A DNA stretch of 64,000 nt, taken from assembly GCA_029721435.1 (NCBI GenBank), contig CM056583.1:76821120-76885119 (forward strand), read 5' to 3'. The stretch comes from Gymnothorax reevesii (taxonomy: Eukaryota; Chordata; Actinopteri; Anguilliformes; Muraenidae). Within the stretch, counting starts at the first letter, position 1. Each line of letters begins with the position of its first letter. The notes under the pieces were generated by a model. That model made no database searches. It saw only the letters and a list, made by a program, of their open reading frames with translations, and was not told the origin of the DNA. The position numbers and the translations under genes are program-made. Shown in pieces: positions 23,950-36,300 of the stretch.

Positions 23950-24238
23950 GAAAATTATTGCACCGATTCAAGAACAGCTAAAACAGCCAGTACGCGCTCG
24001 AAGGCACGCTGATACAAAAAAAGGAAACTGATCCACAGTCAGTACTTGTGACGCCTCCTCAGCTGAGCTCCCAGCTCGACACTGCTGTGTGGTAGCTGGC
24101 GAGCCCGGAACGGTGTCGGCGCAGTCCCGATGCACTATATCTAGCCTGCTAGCCCAGGTGAAAAAAAAAGGCAACCTGGAGGAAGCGGCTACACCCAGCA
24201 TACCTACGCAACATGGGCTTTATGTAACAAGATGTGTG
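23950..24238 (+). promoter_or_regulatory. Likely promoter and 5' UTR region of mfsd14b
   Basis: This stretch is richer in CpG than its AT-rich surroundings ('tacgcgctcgaaggcacgct', 'cccggaacggtgtcggcgca') and runs directly into the first coding exon. No clear TATA box is visible. The transcription start is not determined. Confidence 0.45.
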
Positions 24239-24316
24239 ATGACGACCCAGGATAGAAAGAATAAGGAGACCCCCCGCGTTATGATGGTCAGAAAATTAAC
24301 GAAAGATCGGAGCACT
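24239..24316 (+). CDS. mfsd14b: mfsd14b coding exon 1
   Basis: 78 nt, encoding MTTQDRKNKETPRVMMVRKL then TKDRST, donor ACT|gtaagt. The start was chosen because the phase fits exon 2 and the sequence aligns with the basic N-terminus of MFSD14A. In-frame upstream ATGs at 24089 and 24213 exist but give no family-like extension. Confidence 0.8.
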
Positions 24317-27300
24317 GTAAGTGAACACTTTCCAGTGTAGCTCACAACATGCCAGTGGTGCTAAAAAATCTCCGTGCGAGTAACTTAAAACTTTCTGACA
24401 GACCACTTTAGCTCGCTTGGTGGTTACGTTAGTCAGGCTGGTCAGCAGACTAACTCGGCGTTTATTCAGAAAATTAAAGCTCCTGTTTGCTGTAAGTGTC
24501 AGTGATGTAGTTTGCTAGCCAGCTACATTATCATAGTCATCCGAGCCAGAATGATTAGCGTTGTGTGATTAACTGAGCCAGTCCGAGTCTTATTGTCATT
24601 TTGAGTTTGTTTAGCTCTGTTACTTCGTCACCCTATTAAAATAATGGCCTAAGTCATTTTTCAAGTTTTTGGGAAAGCACAAAAAAAAAAAAATATTATC
24701 CAAGCATTATCAAGAGATGTTTTAGACCAATTTAGTCAAAAAAATGACTGAGGCCATTATTATTTTAATAGGGTGACGACTTGATATTTGGTCAGCTAAC
24801 TTATCAAGCGGATTGGAATTAGCTTGCTAATGTGGTTAACTAGCTTGCTGCAATGTCTTAATGCTAAGGTTTGTTGTTGTTGTTGTTGTTGTTTTTGGAG
24901 AACGGAGACTTGGGAATCTGGCAGCTGGCTAGCTAAAATACCTTTGAAAGTTAACGTTATAATGAGGTTTACGGTAAACGTAGGTGACCCTTCAGCAATC
25001 AAACATTTAGACTGTCAGAATAGTACGATGTCTTGTGAGGCATGTAAGGTGGAGTATGTAACGTTATTGGAGAAAGTCTCCATAGCTTTTATCTACTTCC
25101 GTCAACACAACTTGCAAATGTATTAGACTGACAACAACCTCGTTGTGACAAACTCTTCCCCGCAGAAACAATCCAGTTTGAGGTCTTAATTTGGCAGTGA
25201 AGCACCCAAACGTGGCAAATATGTTGTTATCGTTGGTCTATATGATAATTGCCACTGCTTGAAATTTATACTGTTAAGGCAAAATTATCAGTGACAATAT
25301 ATTGTCCTTAAAGAATTTATTATTTCATGTGGAGCCCCACTAATTTTCTGCTTGTAACCGATTTATTCTGCATCTGTTCATGCTTCTGCCTCTGGTTGTG
25401 TAGTTTTAGACCTGCCGGTGGCTGTTCTGGAGTTAAGCGAAGTTATAGGCCATCATTTGGGACCATACATTTATACTTAATTTGACTCAATATTTCACTG
25501 TTACGCATAGATCAGAGAGCATATTGTCAGGATTTGAAGATGAAGAATAAAATCTGACGGCTTTTTTTAAATTTAGTAGTTTCATCATGTTGTAATTATA
25601 TTTCGTATTAGCATGTTAATGTCTGGGACAAATGGCTTTTGAAGTTATTTTATTCCCCTAGTGTTTTCAATTTTGTGCATGACGGCCCTGAATAAAGCTT
25701 TCGAGTTTAGATTCTAGACCTTTGTTGTGGGATTGAAAGTCTAAGTAGCCATTAGTTGCCTGAACAATGAGAACAGTGGTCAGATAGGTTGGCCAAACCC
25801 TTGAAAGACTGTATTGGGCTACTAAAATGAACCTCTTTGGTATATGATAATGAGCATGGATGAACTCCGTTGATACAAATAGTCTAATAGGCCCAGGAAG
25901 ACCTCCACAGGTGATGCTAAATAATTCCAGTGACAGGCCCTGGTATGTGGAAACAGGCCATCAGATTTAAACCCATGGATGCTGCTGAAATTCCTGTCAA
26001 CCTGGGGGCGTGGGTACACACATTAATGTTTGTTTGACTAGGTTTCTGATCAGATTGTGTGTGTTCAAACATGATACAGCTCAAAATTTGCATTAGAGTA
26101 TCTAGCCAATGACTAAACTGTGAAGGTGAGGAGTTGTTTTCCAAATGGCTTCCTGTTCTCTCAGCAAGCATTTGTGGTTCGTGCTTCTCAATTTGGCTGC
26201 AGCCTTGCGGAGTACAGCCATGCATTTACTGCCTTTTACCGAAGTCTGAAACTTCTTGAAAGAGTTGATGCTGAGTGTATTTTCATTATTTATTACATTA
26301 TGATTGCTTGTAATGGATAATGCCTTGTACCAACTTCAAGTGATGAATAGGAAATAGACTTGGAGAATTATTGTCTTTCCTTTTTTTTTTTTTTAAATGA
26401 ATTTGCCTGTATTTTACAGGGGCTAGGCTGCATCATAAATGGCATTAAATTATTTTATTTGGCTTTCTTTGCATTAACCATGTCTGGATCTACGTTGCAT
26501 ATGGCAGCTCGTTGGTTGGCAGGACATTCGCTTGCGTTCATTAAACATTAGGTTTTTTGACTGAACTTGAAATATTAATGTGGTCTGTCAGTCATTTAAT
26601 TACTGGTATCTCCTTTATTTTCTCTGCAGCCGGATATTGGCAGTGCCAGTGTGATCCATGCCGTGGTGGTTATTTTTCTGGAATTCTTCGCCTGGGGGCT
26701 GCTCACCACTCCAATGCTGACGGTACGAGGCTTCTGTGACCCCCCTTTATGACTATTGTTCGCTTAAGTTTGCAACAGAGCAGCATATGAAGCTCATATG
26801 TAATTCCACTCCGCAATGTCTTGGAACTCTTGGAACTTTGTAAACAATTATTTGAGATGAAGCGGATTAGCAGTTTTTGGTGGAATCCTTGGAGATGTGG
26901 GGAAGACGCAAATTTGTAACTCGGTACTTTAGGTATAGAGGAGAGACAATCTTTGGAGGACTGATGTATTAGATGGATGAGATGTACTCATTTTTCAAGT
27001 GAACTAATATATTATGGGAATGAAAACCTAAAGGTTTTTATTGAACTCATTGCTTGTAAGGATGGAGCAAAACAAACTGGTTTACTTGCGCAGTTTTATT
27101 AAGGCCAATATTGTGAATTATTCTGTGTTTTTTTTTACTCCTAGGTTCTGCATAAAACGTTTCCACAACATACGTTTTTAATGAATGGCCTCATTCAGGG
27201 TGTCAAGGTGAGAGATTCTGATTGCAAAGTACTCACTTGCATCAATTGATGGAATATTTGGGTGTCAAACCTAATTTATTTTTGTCACACTCAGGTTTCT

Positions 27301-30300
27301 GTTCTGTTCTTTCTGTAAAAATCTTGGCACCCTTGGACTTCACATTTTTGTTCCTGGCTTTGATTAATTTTCTTATTTTGCTGGAGAAAGTTATCGTTGT
27401 TACGAAGTATGCATTTCTTGTTACTTTAATGGAAAATTCACAAGCTCTTTGCTGTGCAACAGTAGCCTAATGCACATGACAAATTGCAAATAACACGTAA
27501 TTATAAACAAATTCAAGATCGGTTTGCCAGTGTCGTATGACATGATGCAAGAATGACCGGAAAGTTACGTTGAGGCTTGCCATTAGCTTCCAGTGACTGT
27601 TTTTGGTAGAAGCCTTGTTGCTTGAGCCCTCAGTCTGTGGTTGTGCATAATTGCTCTTCATTATTCCTCTTGTCAGTCCTTCTGTTTATAAATAGCAATA
27701 ATGCATCATGATTGGAGGTTTTAATTATCTCTGCCTCCCCGACAGGGCTTGCTGTCATTCATGAGTGCCCCTCTGATTGGAGCTCTGTCAGATGTGTGGG
27801 GCAGGAAGTCCTTCCTATTGGTGACTGTGTTTTTCACTTGTGCTCCAATCCCACTAATGAGGATAAGTCCCTGGTAAGAAGTGCTAGCAGTGAGCTGATA
27901 ATTTTTTTGTTCTTCGAGTAGCATTAAGATTTTTCTTATTGGCTAAATTTACTGTGAAAGAAATATTCATGCGGCTGGATTTTTTTTTTAAATTTAATTT
28001 TGGACATTGGGGCATTCAGCTAAAAAATATCTGTACTGGTCAAGCCTAGGCAGTTTTAGTTAAATGCAACCAGCTCCCTTTAGCTTCCTGAGGTACAGCA
28101 AATATGCACTGCAGCAGCTTTGAGATATTTACCCTTTTAAGCTTGCACTGTCTGTTCATCCAAGTATATATACTCCTCCTCAGTGAATATTTTGAGTTAA
28201 ATTTTGATTTTTAATTGGATTTATTCAGATCAAAAATCCTTGAATATTTTGTCCAGCATATTTTACAAATGTGACTTCAGCTTGGTGAATAATATGCTCT
28301 CAAACTTAATTTCTTCCTCTCCCCAGGTGGTATTTTGCAATGATATCTGTGTCTGGAATTTTCTCTGTCACCTTCTCAGTAATATTTGCATATGTAGCAG
28401 ATGTTACTGAGGAACATGAGAGGAGCACAGCATATGGGTTGGTAAGAACTATCATTTTCTAAACTTTTCTCCCGGTGAGTTTATGAATTGCAAATTTTAG
28501 CCCTCATAATGCCTCCTGTGAATATAAACAGTAAAATGATCTGAGAACACAGGCTACACAAGACCTCATGTGTGTTCAGAAATGTATGTTATTGCATATG
28601 TTTGGTCTGTGAGCACTAATGCATGCAACCTTCCCTTTTTTGACCTGGCTTGTTTGTGGTGGTTCGTGAAGCTGTTTTATGTTGGTTTCAGGTGTCTGCT
28701 ACATTTGCTGCTAGCTTGGTGACCAGTCCAGCCATTGGTGCCTATCTCTCCATTAACTATGGAGACAGCATGGTGATACTGGTGGCCACAATTATCGCCG
28801 TCTTGGACATTTGCTTCATCTTGCTGGCTGTGCCAGAGTCGCTCCCAGAGAAGATGAGGCTAACCTCATGGGGCGCACCTATTTCTTGGGAGCAGGCCGA
28901 CCCCTTTTCCGTGAGTACCTTTTATACCAAAGTCACAATTCAAATGGAACTTATTTATGTTTTTTGTTTTTACTTATTTATTTTTTATTTTTGTTTTTAG
29001 TGCACGTTCAGTCCCAGTCAATGTTTGGACACAACTTGCTAATGTCACTGCTCTCTGTTTTTAGAGAGAATTTAAACAGGCAAACTTTTCTAGACAATCT
29101 CAAATGGAATCTTGGTAGTGGTAAACAGTCTGAAATTAAGAGAATACTTGTTTGAACAGTGTCAAAAATTTTGGATTTCTCAAAAGAGGCCATATTTTGC
29201 TAAGTAAACAAACAAGCTTCCTTCCATTTTCCAATGGCTGAATTAAAGTTTTAAAGTTTAGCTGTTTTAGGACTTATTGGGCAAAAAGGTCAATGGAATG
29301 CACACCGCAAGGGCAGCACATCTTTGGGGAGTTGGACAGCTGAGCAGCTGCAAACTCATTATAACCATATAACTGCCCTTGTTATAAAAAAAAATTGCGA
29401 TCAACAGATATGACTACAACAGCCGGTTAGTTTGATGGATTTAAGAGATAGATCTTTTCATGCAAAATAAGGGCACTTATTTCTTTATTTAACATGTGTT
29501 TTAGAAAGATGTGCGTATGTCCTTACTTTTGACTGGTACTGTATATATGGGAGTATTACCTGCTTTTTTGAGGGCTTATCCCAAAAGGCCCCGTTTTGAA
29601 GGCAGGTTTTTGTTTCACCCTGCAGTGAGACACCTGATTCAGATGATCATGGTCTTGGTTAAATACTAAGACAAGCTAAGATTTTGAATCAGGTGGTTTT
29701 GTGCAGAATGAAACAAATGCCTGTTTGCGGACACCGCAAAAGTGTCTGCGTTCGCTAGTTTGTAATCTTTTTATGGGTTTTAACTTCCTAATTTCTCTCT
29801 CTAAAGCAGAAAATAGCTTCTTCGAAGTTGACATGTGCTTGGCACGTGAAACATTTCTAATTCCATCGGAAAATGTAGAAATGAATCAAAATCATCTTAG
29901 TGCACTGGCAAAATTTTCATCTTCCTGAGGAAAAAAGTGATAGAAATTAGAGTCCTAAAGTCTGAATGTGATTAAAATCCTTGTTAAGATGGACTTATTT
30001 CTCATTTTTTGCAGTGTAGCGACACTACATAATATCTAATAATAACACTGCCCTTTGATGCAGTGGGATGGCCAGCTGACGTTTCATTGATGAAATCATT
30101 TTTGGACCTTATTTTAGGTGCTATCAGTGGGAATGCATGTGTTCTCTTCAGGAAGAGTAAGCCTGACCTGTTTCCTTTGCTCCCACAGTCCTTGAGGAGA
30201 GTCGGGAAGGACAGCACAGTTCTCCTCATCTGCATCACTGTGTTCCTCTCATATTTGCCTGAGGCTGGCCAGTACTCCAGCTTTTTCCTCTATCTAAGAC

Positions 30301-33300
30301 AGGTAATCATTTGTAATCCGTGATCTCAGGAGTCTCTTTCATTCCTCCATTCATTAGTTTTGATGTTTGGTACGAATCCCTCACACTGTGTGTTAAACAC
30401 TTGGGACTGTTCAGTCAATGGTAGGAATACTACCATGAAGCACAAGTGTTTTTACTGACTAAACTGTCAGGTTAAGCATATACAGCTGCAGCCCTTCGCC
30501 TGCAGTTCCCTACATTTGGTCCTGTAATTTGGCCCTACATTTAGCCCTTGGCTGTTCATCTCCTGATGAAATATCACTCCATTCCAAAGAATTTCCACCA
30601 GAAAACTCTCCTGAACTACCGTTTAGATCCAGCACTTCCTCAGAATCCATAACTGACATAACTATCCATAACTATTCCGATGATGATGATTGCTGAGCAT
30701 GTCGATATTTTGATACCATTGGAAAGTGCCGGTTCTAAGCTTTATTTTGATGTATCTCACAAAGTAAATCAATGTAATCCATAAGAAATGCAATAGCAGA
30801 AATTTTGATAACCATTCCTGCCAGTCATAATTGACTGGGATTTGGCATCAAATGCAATTTTTTTCTTAACACCAAGATTTGGCAGAAGATAAATTGTGAA
30901 CATGTGCTGGACTGCTGTTCCTCTATACTTATGTACTGAAGTCCCAAGCACTCAGTCATCCATCATGAAAGTCATTAACCTTGAGGCAGGGACAGAGGAC
31001 TTCCAGCTCGACACAAGCATCCAGCAGTTTGACTAGTTTAGTGGAAAAAAAAAAAAGCTGGCGTGGCCGAAATATGCACTGTTAGTGCAGTGAAACGTGA
31101 TTTGGGTTGGCGATGAAATCTGTTAACATGGCTAAATCAAAGTTTCACACACTTTCAAATAGGGATGCACCGAAATGAAAATTTTTGGCCGAAACCGAAA
31201 ATGAGAAACGCCTGGCCGAAAACCGAAACGCCGAAAGAAATTATTACGCCAATTTTTAGTACCATTGCATTTATGGCTATGACTGTGTTCTTACCTAACG
31301 AAAGTCAAGGCATTGCAGTTGCATAAATTAATATTCACGCTTCAAGAATAAATCAATTACAAAATTATGAATATATTTATTTAGAACTGACATTCCAACA
31401 AAGCACAATATAAAATAAAATTATAAATAAAATGTATTTCTTGGCTCCACTTACGAATAACCTACAGGCCTATAACTGACTGGCCTATTACTGGCTGCTG
31501 AAAAAAATTGTAAAATTAAATTTGTTATGTGACAAAACAGCAGCCCACTGGTCAGAGAGAATCCTCTCTGCGAAAGACAACTCGCTTCCGCATTATCGCT
31601 AGGAAACTGGCTTCATTTGCCATCATTGAAACAGGTCTTCAAATTGTGTTTTTGAAATGTTTTTTGCTTTAGGCAGCTTGATAAATATAACGTATGTTGC
31701 CTTACCTTTCAAACAAGGTTGTGTTTATTCACCGAAGCTGCTGCATTTATGAAATGCGTTTCTTTGCCTGTGACTCTGTTCGTAGCAAAGTTAGAAGCAA
31801 CGGTGTTCCCTTAATTACCCCTAAGAAAGTAATTATGCTGCCCCTATTTTATGAACATTGCGCAGAAAATAACTTTACAGGTGCTGATGAAGCATTTTGT
31901 TCTTAGGGAAGGTATCACAGATGAGATTATGCATCGTAAAGCAATAAATTCTAATACTCTGCCATCTCCTGCGATTTGTGCATTTGCTATGTGTTTTACC
32001 TTCAGTTTCAAAGTGAAATGTTTATGAAGCCTGAATGAAGCTAGACAATAATTGTTTTATCATGCGTTATTTGCTTCTTTGTTATGAAGGGGGAAAAAAA
32101 AGGTAAATTAACATCCCCGATGCGTGATGATTCCATATTTTTACAGGGGTTGTAGTTACATTATGGAATACTGATGCTACACAAATGCCTTCAGAATATA
32201 TTGCCTTTTTCTGTGAATACTCTAAGCCTTTTACGGATATCATTGCTTTGCGTTTTTAGGTGGTAGCCTACGTTATTTAATGTGCAACGGAATCGGACAC
32301 AACGCCAGCTGCTATCATATGCATCAGGACAATGTCAAACAGAAATTAAAATTAAGCACTCGTGGACTTTAGAGCCATAACGATGACGGTTGTGCAAGAC
32401 CCCTGATTTAAACACATAAATATTTTACAAAATAGACAGGATAAAAGTCTGGACAAGCGCTTGCTGGCCCCGGTTTTTGCTTGCGTCATCAAACATCATG
32501 TTTCGGCGTTAAATGTCTTTTGGCTGAAAACCGAAAATGCATTTTTTTTTTTTTGCCATTTTCAGCCGATAATTCGGTGCATCTGTACTTTCAAAGAATT
32601 CTGGGAGTCATCTGTGCCTGCAGGGACTAATTATTTAAAGTGCCCCTATTATGGTTTTTCATTGTTTTAAAGTCGTAGCACGAATCATATCGTTTTTGTG
32701 GGCATTTAAAAGGTCTGTGTTGGAAAACAACTCAGAGTCACCTCTAGAAGAAGCGCTGTCTGCCACAAAACTCACTGCTCCAGAGCTAACTGAATTGCTG
32801 CAATCGCTTCTGGCAATTTTTTTTCATCAATTGGTGATGTCACTATTTGAATTTTCACGCCAAGCAGATAGTTTGGCATGCCCTTGAATCAAGTGCATTT
32901 TGCCCGCAAGGCTTAACCGGTATTTGTTTCTAAAGCTGAAATCCAATTATGGTAAGAGGTGAAAAGTGGACCAATCACAAGTGAATGATCAAGTTGACCA
33001 ATCGTAGCACAATGGGGTTTTCGGGAGGACGGGGGCAGGACTTTCAACGGAACGTTTCACGGACAGGTACTGCAGAATTGGCAAGCATGAGAAAACTCAA
33101 CTGTTTTAATAATGACACATTTAAACCTTTCTTAGTTTAAGAATCCAAGAATGATCAGTGAAAAGTCACATAATAGGGGCACTTTAAATGCTTAGTTGTG
33201 ATTTAAATTGAATCTAAATTGTCCTCTTCTACTTAAACCTGGAAGGTATTTTCATTTGCTGTCTCCTCCTAAAGAGAGGAGGATATTCAAAAATTCACTC

Positions 33301-36300
33301 ATCATCTTCTCATCCCAAAGCTAATCGAAGGGTCCGTGAATTTCGTTCATCCACAAAACACCTCTGGAGTTTAAAAGAAAAACGGCATTGAAGACAAATG
33401 CAAATCAGCTGAAGTCATTGGTGACCACTCTTTCAAGCATAAAAAAATACATTTAAAAAAAACGAAATGCCTTCATGCTGCTCATGCTGTATAATCCAAG
33501 TGTCAGAAAGATCCGACATTCAAATTTGACTCAAAAAGACGTCTTTTCACCACGTTTTAGCCTAAATGTTTAATGTAGCCTCTTATTTAGGAGCCCTGTT
33601 TATTTTCACAGAAGGTGACCTCACTGTGGTGGCAAATGAGGGTAAATGACGCTGCAATGGCCCTTAACATCTCCAATTTGAGAAAGATGCTGCAGTTTTG
33701 AATGTTAGTATTCACTGACTGAACAGCTTATTTACCCTTGTTCATTTTGTGCAGTCACACTGAGCACAGTTCACCTGATGACCATGTCCACTAAATGTTC
33801 TGCTGTCATTCAAATAGATAATATGTTCATGACATCTGCACATTGCTTCTCAGTGTTTTGAATTGCATTTCTGTTCATTGAATTACATAGTGAAAATTTG
33901 AAAGGTTGCCAGCTGGTGCGTATATTTGAAACCATCTTCTCTTATGTGTTTATCTTAGGCCCTTTTTGCTAATAGTTCCATGGGATTCTTGGTTACCCTG
34001 GCGACAGGTTGTCAGTGGGCCCGGCTGTTTAAAATGCAAGCTCTGACCGAATCCGCCCGGCACCGTTCTCGGCGAGTGATGCGCTCTGATGTTTTTCTGT
34101 TTCAGGTCATTAACTTCTCATCCACGGCAATTGCCGCATTCATAGCAGTCGTGGGGATCCTGTCTATCGTAGCGCAGGTATTTATCCTCGTTAATATAGC
34201 CTCCCACCGAGCCGTCACTTCACCTCCGCACTTTGTAATTGAAGCAGCTCAGGGCTTTGTAGCTTATAGTAATTTTCAGTTGTGTGTGTTTTATCAGTTA
34301 TGTTCAGCTTTGCCCAGGATTTTCTTTACAAGCCAGCTGGGCTCACAGTGGAGCTGTCAGGTACACGGATGCCACACTGATGAAAAGTTCTGTGTGACCC
34401 GGCGGTTTATTTTGCGCGATGCGGATAGATTTTTCCACTTCCTGTTAGACTGCACTGAAGCGGTCCTTTTTCTGTCTCCCGGTAGACGGTGTTCCTCAGC
34501 GTTTTAATGCGGTGGATCGGGAATAAGAACACGGTCCTGCTCGGTCTCGGGTTTCAGTTGCTCCAGCTGGCCTGGTACGGTTTTGGATCAGAACCCTGGT
34601 AAGCGCTCTCCTTGGCACCGTCTCCTGGCGGCTCATGTTGTACAAGCTGAGACCTTGAGAGAAAAATAACATTGTGTCAGGCTTTTTTTACGGCAGGTAA
34701 GTCAGAACCGCAGCCTGAAGCTGACCGGGCAGAACAGAACACCCCACAGCAGGTTATTGGACTGTTGGAAGGCAGTGGAATGGCTCTTGATGCTTGTGCG
34801 TTTTTGTTTGCGTTTGTAATTATATGTAATGGCATATTTTTGCATTAATGTATTTGTGCTGCTGGTGATACCTGGGAGTGATTCATTGCCTTTTTGTTTA
34901 TTTTTAATCCCTTTGTTCCGGGGGAGCATTTTCAGTGCCCTAGGTCACCTCTCACAATGCAGGTAATGCCCTGTAGGTGCTGGATATGGTTCAGTTTTCA
35001 GAGGGATTGGAAAAGAATTAACGTGATGTGCAATTCGAAGCTGGAAGCAACTTGGGGATGATTAAAAAAAAAAAAAACCTCATCACATAATTGCTTTTGG
35101 GAAACAAAAAATAGTGTTTTGCTTTATATTCTCATTTGGTGCTCTTAATGTTACTAGATTAAGGAAATAAGGTTGTGAAAATATTTTACAAAATAATCAT
35201 ATTCTGATAAGAGCTTGTGGATGTGCTATTATTATCTTTCCAATTGCTTGCTTCTTTGATTAGCTAATAGAAAATAAAAAGCCTAATAAAAACGCAAGAA
35301 GGTGCTATATTAGAGTAATTTATTTTTCAATGTTCTTATCAAACGTTTATTTGAGTCCTTGTGTTCTCTAAGGGTTTTTAGAGTCTTAATCGTAAGACTG
35401 GCATAAATTGGCTCTTGTGAAATGTTTCAGTCGATTCCTCTTATTCGCCTGACTGAGATTGGCAGGGCAGTGCTGCTGTGGGCACTGGGTGGGAGTGCTT
35501 AGACAACACTGGCACACCGTGTGAGTGTAAGGGGTCACAGTCATTAGTCAGAATGCCACTGGCCCTCTCCAGTGTGTTCTTCGCATTTAAGTCAGCGAGA
35601 CGTTTTTCAAAACGCATCTGCGTATTCTTAGCTACGTGCCTAAATGTAAAGCTTTGATCTCAAAGGAATTTTTTTATTTGCTGTGTATTGTTATGACTGT
35701 TGCTGACTCCAGCTGTAATGCACTTATTTTGTCCTTTTTTTTCCTCTCTTGCTCAGTGTTGTCATATTCAGTGTGGATAAACACAGTGGCTGGTGCACCA
35801 GCTCACTGTTGATCCTGTTCAAGTCTTTCTCTTAGATATACAGTCCTGTTTGAAGTATTTTTCCTGAGACATGCTTCGAAAATGAAGACCACAAAGGAAA
35901 AAAAGATCAGGTCCAAGTTTAGCATTTTTGTATATTTTATATAGAATATTAAATATATTTTTTTCATATTTTTTCAGTGCTTTGTTTCTGAGATTGTTTC
36001 AAATTTTTAATCCATCATTTCTCCAGAATGTGAAAATGTGACTCTAATCATTTTTCCATTGTGGTCTTCAAATGGCTACAGTGGTCTCAGAACATGGATG
36101 TAAAACAAAATAATGCTACGGTTATCTACTCTGACCACATATTCTTTGTTTTAATATCCAACATGCTGGATTACAGAATCAAAAATGGCTCGTAATGCGA
36201 CTGCAGCTTGTATTAATAGGCTGTGCCATTAAGGATGGGGCTGTGGCTGATGTGTTTCAGGATGATGTGGGCAGCGGGCGCGGTGGCCGCCATGTCGAGC

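Larger units (their letters stand above)
30303..34105. other. mfsd14b: mfsd14b intron 7 (3.8 kb)
   Basis: Contains an hAT element (31160-32587) followed within 50 bp by a TTAA-type MITE (32639-33183). The remaining sequence shows no exon. Confidence 0.6.

Noticed and set aside
24089..24238. Longer N-terminus for Mfsd14b from an upstream in-frame ATG
   Set aside because: The extra 50 residues show no similarity to MFSD14 proteins and contain in-frame Met choices in weak context. The ATG at 24239 aligns with the family N-terminus.
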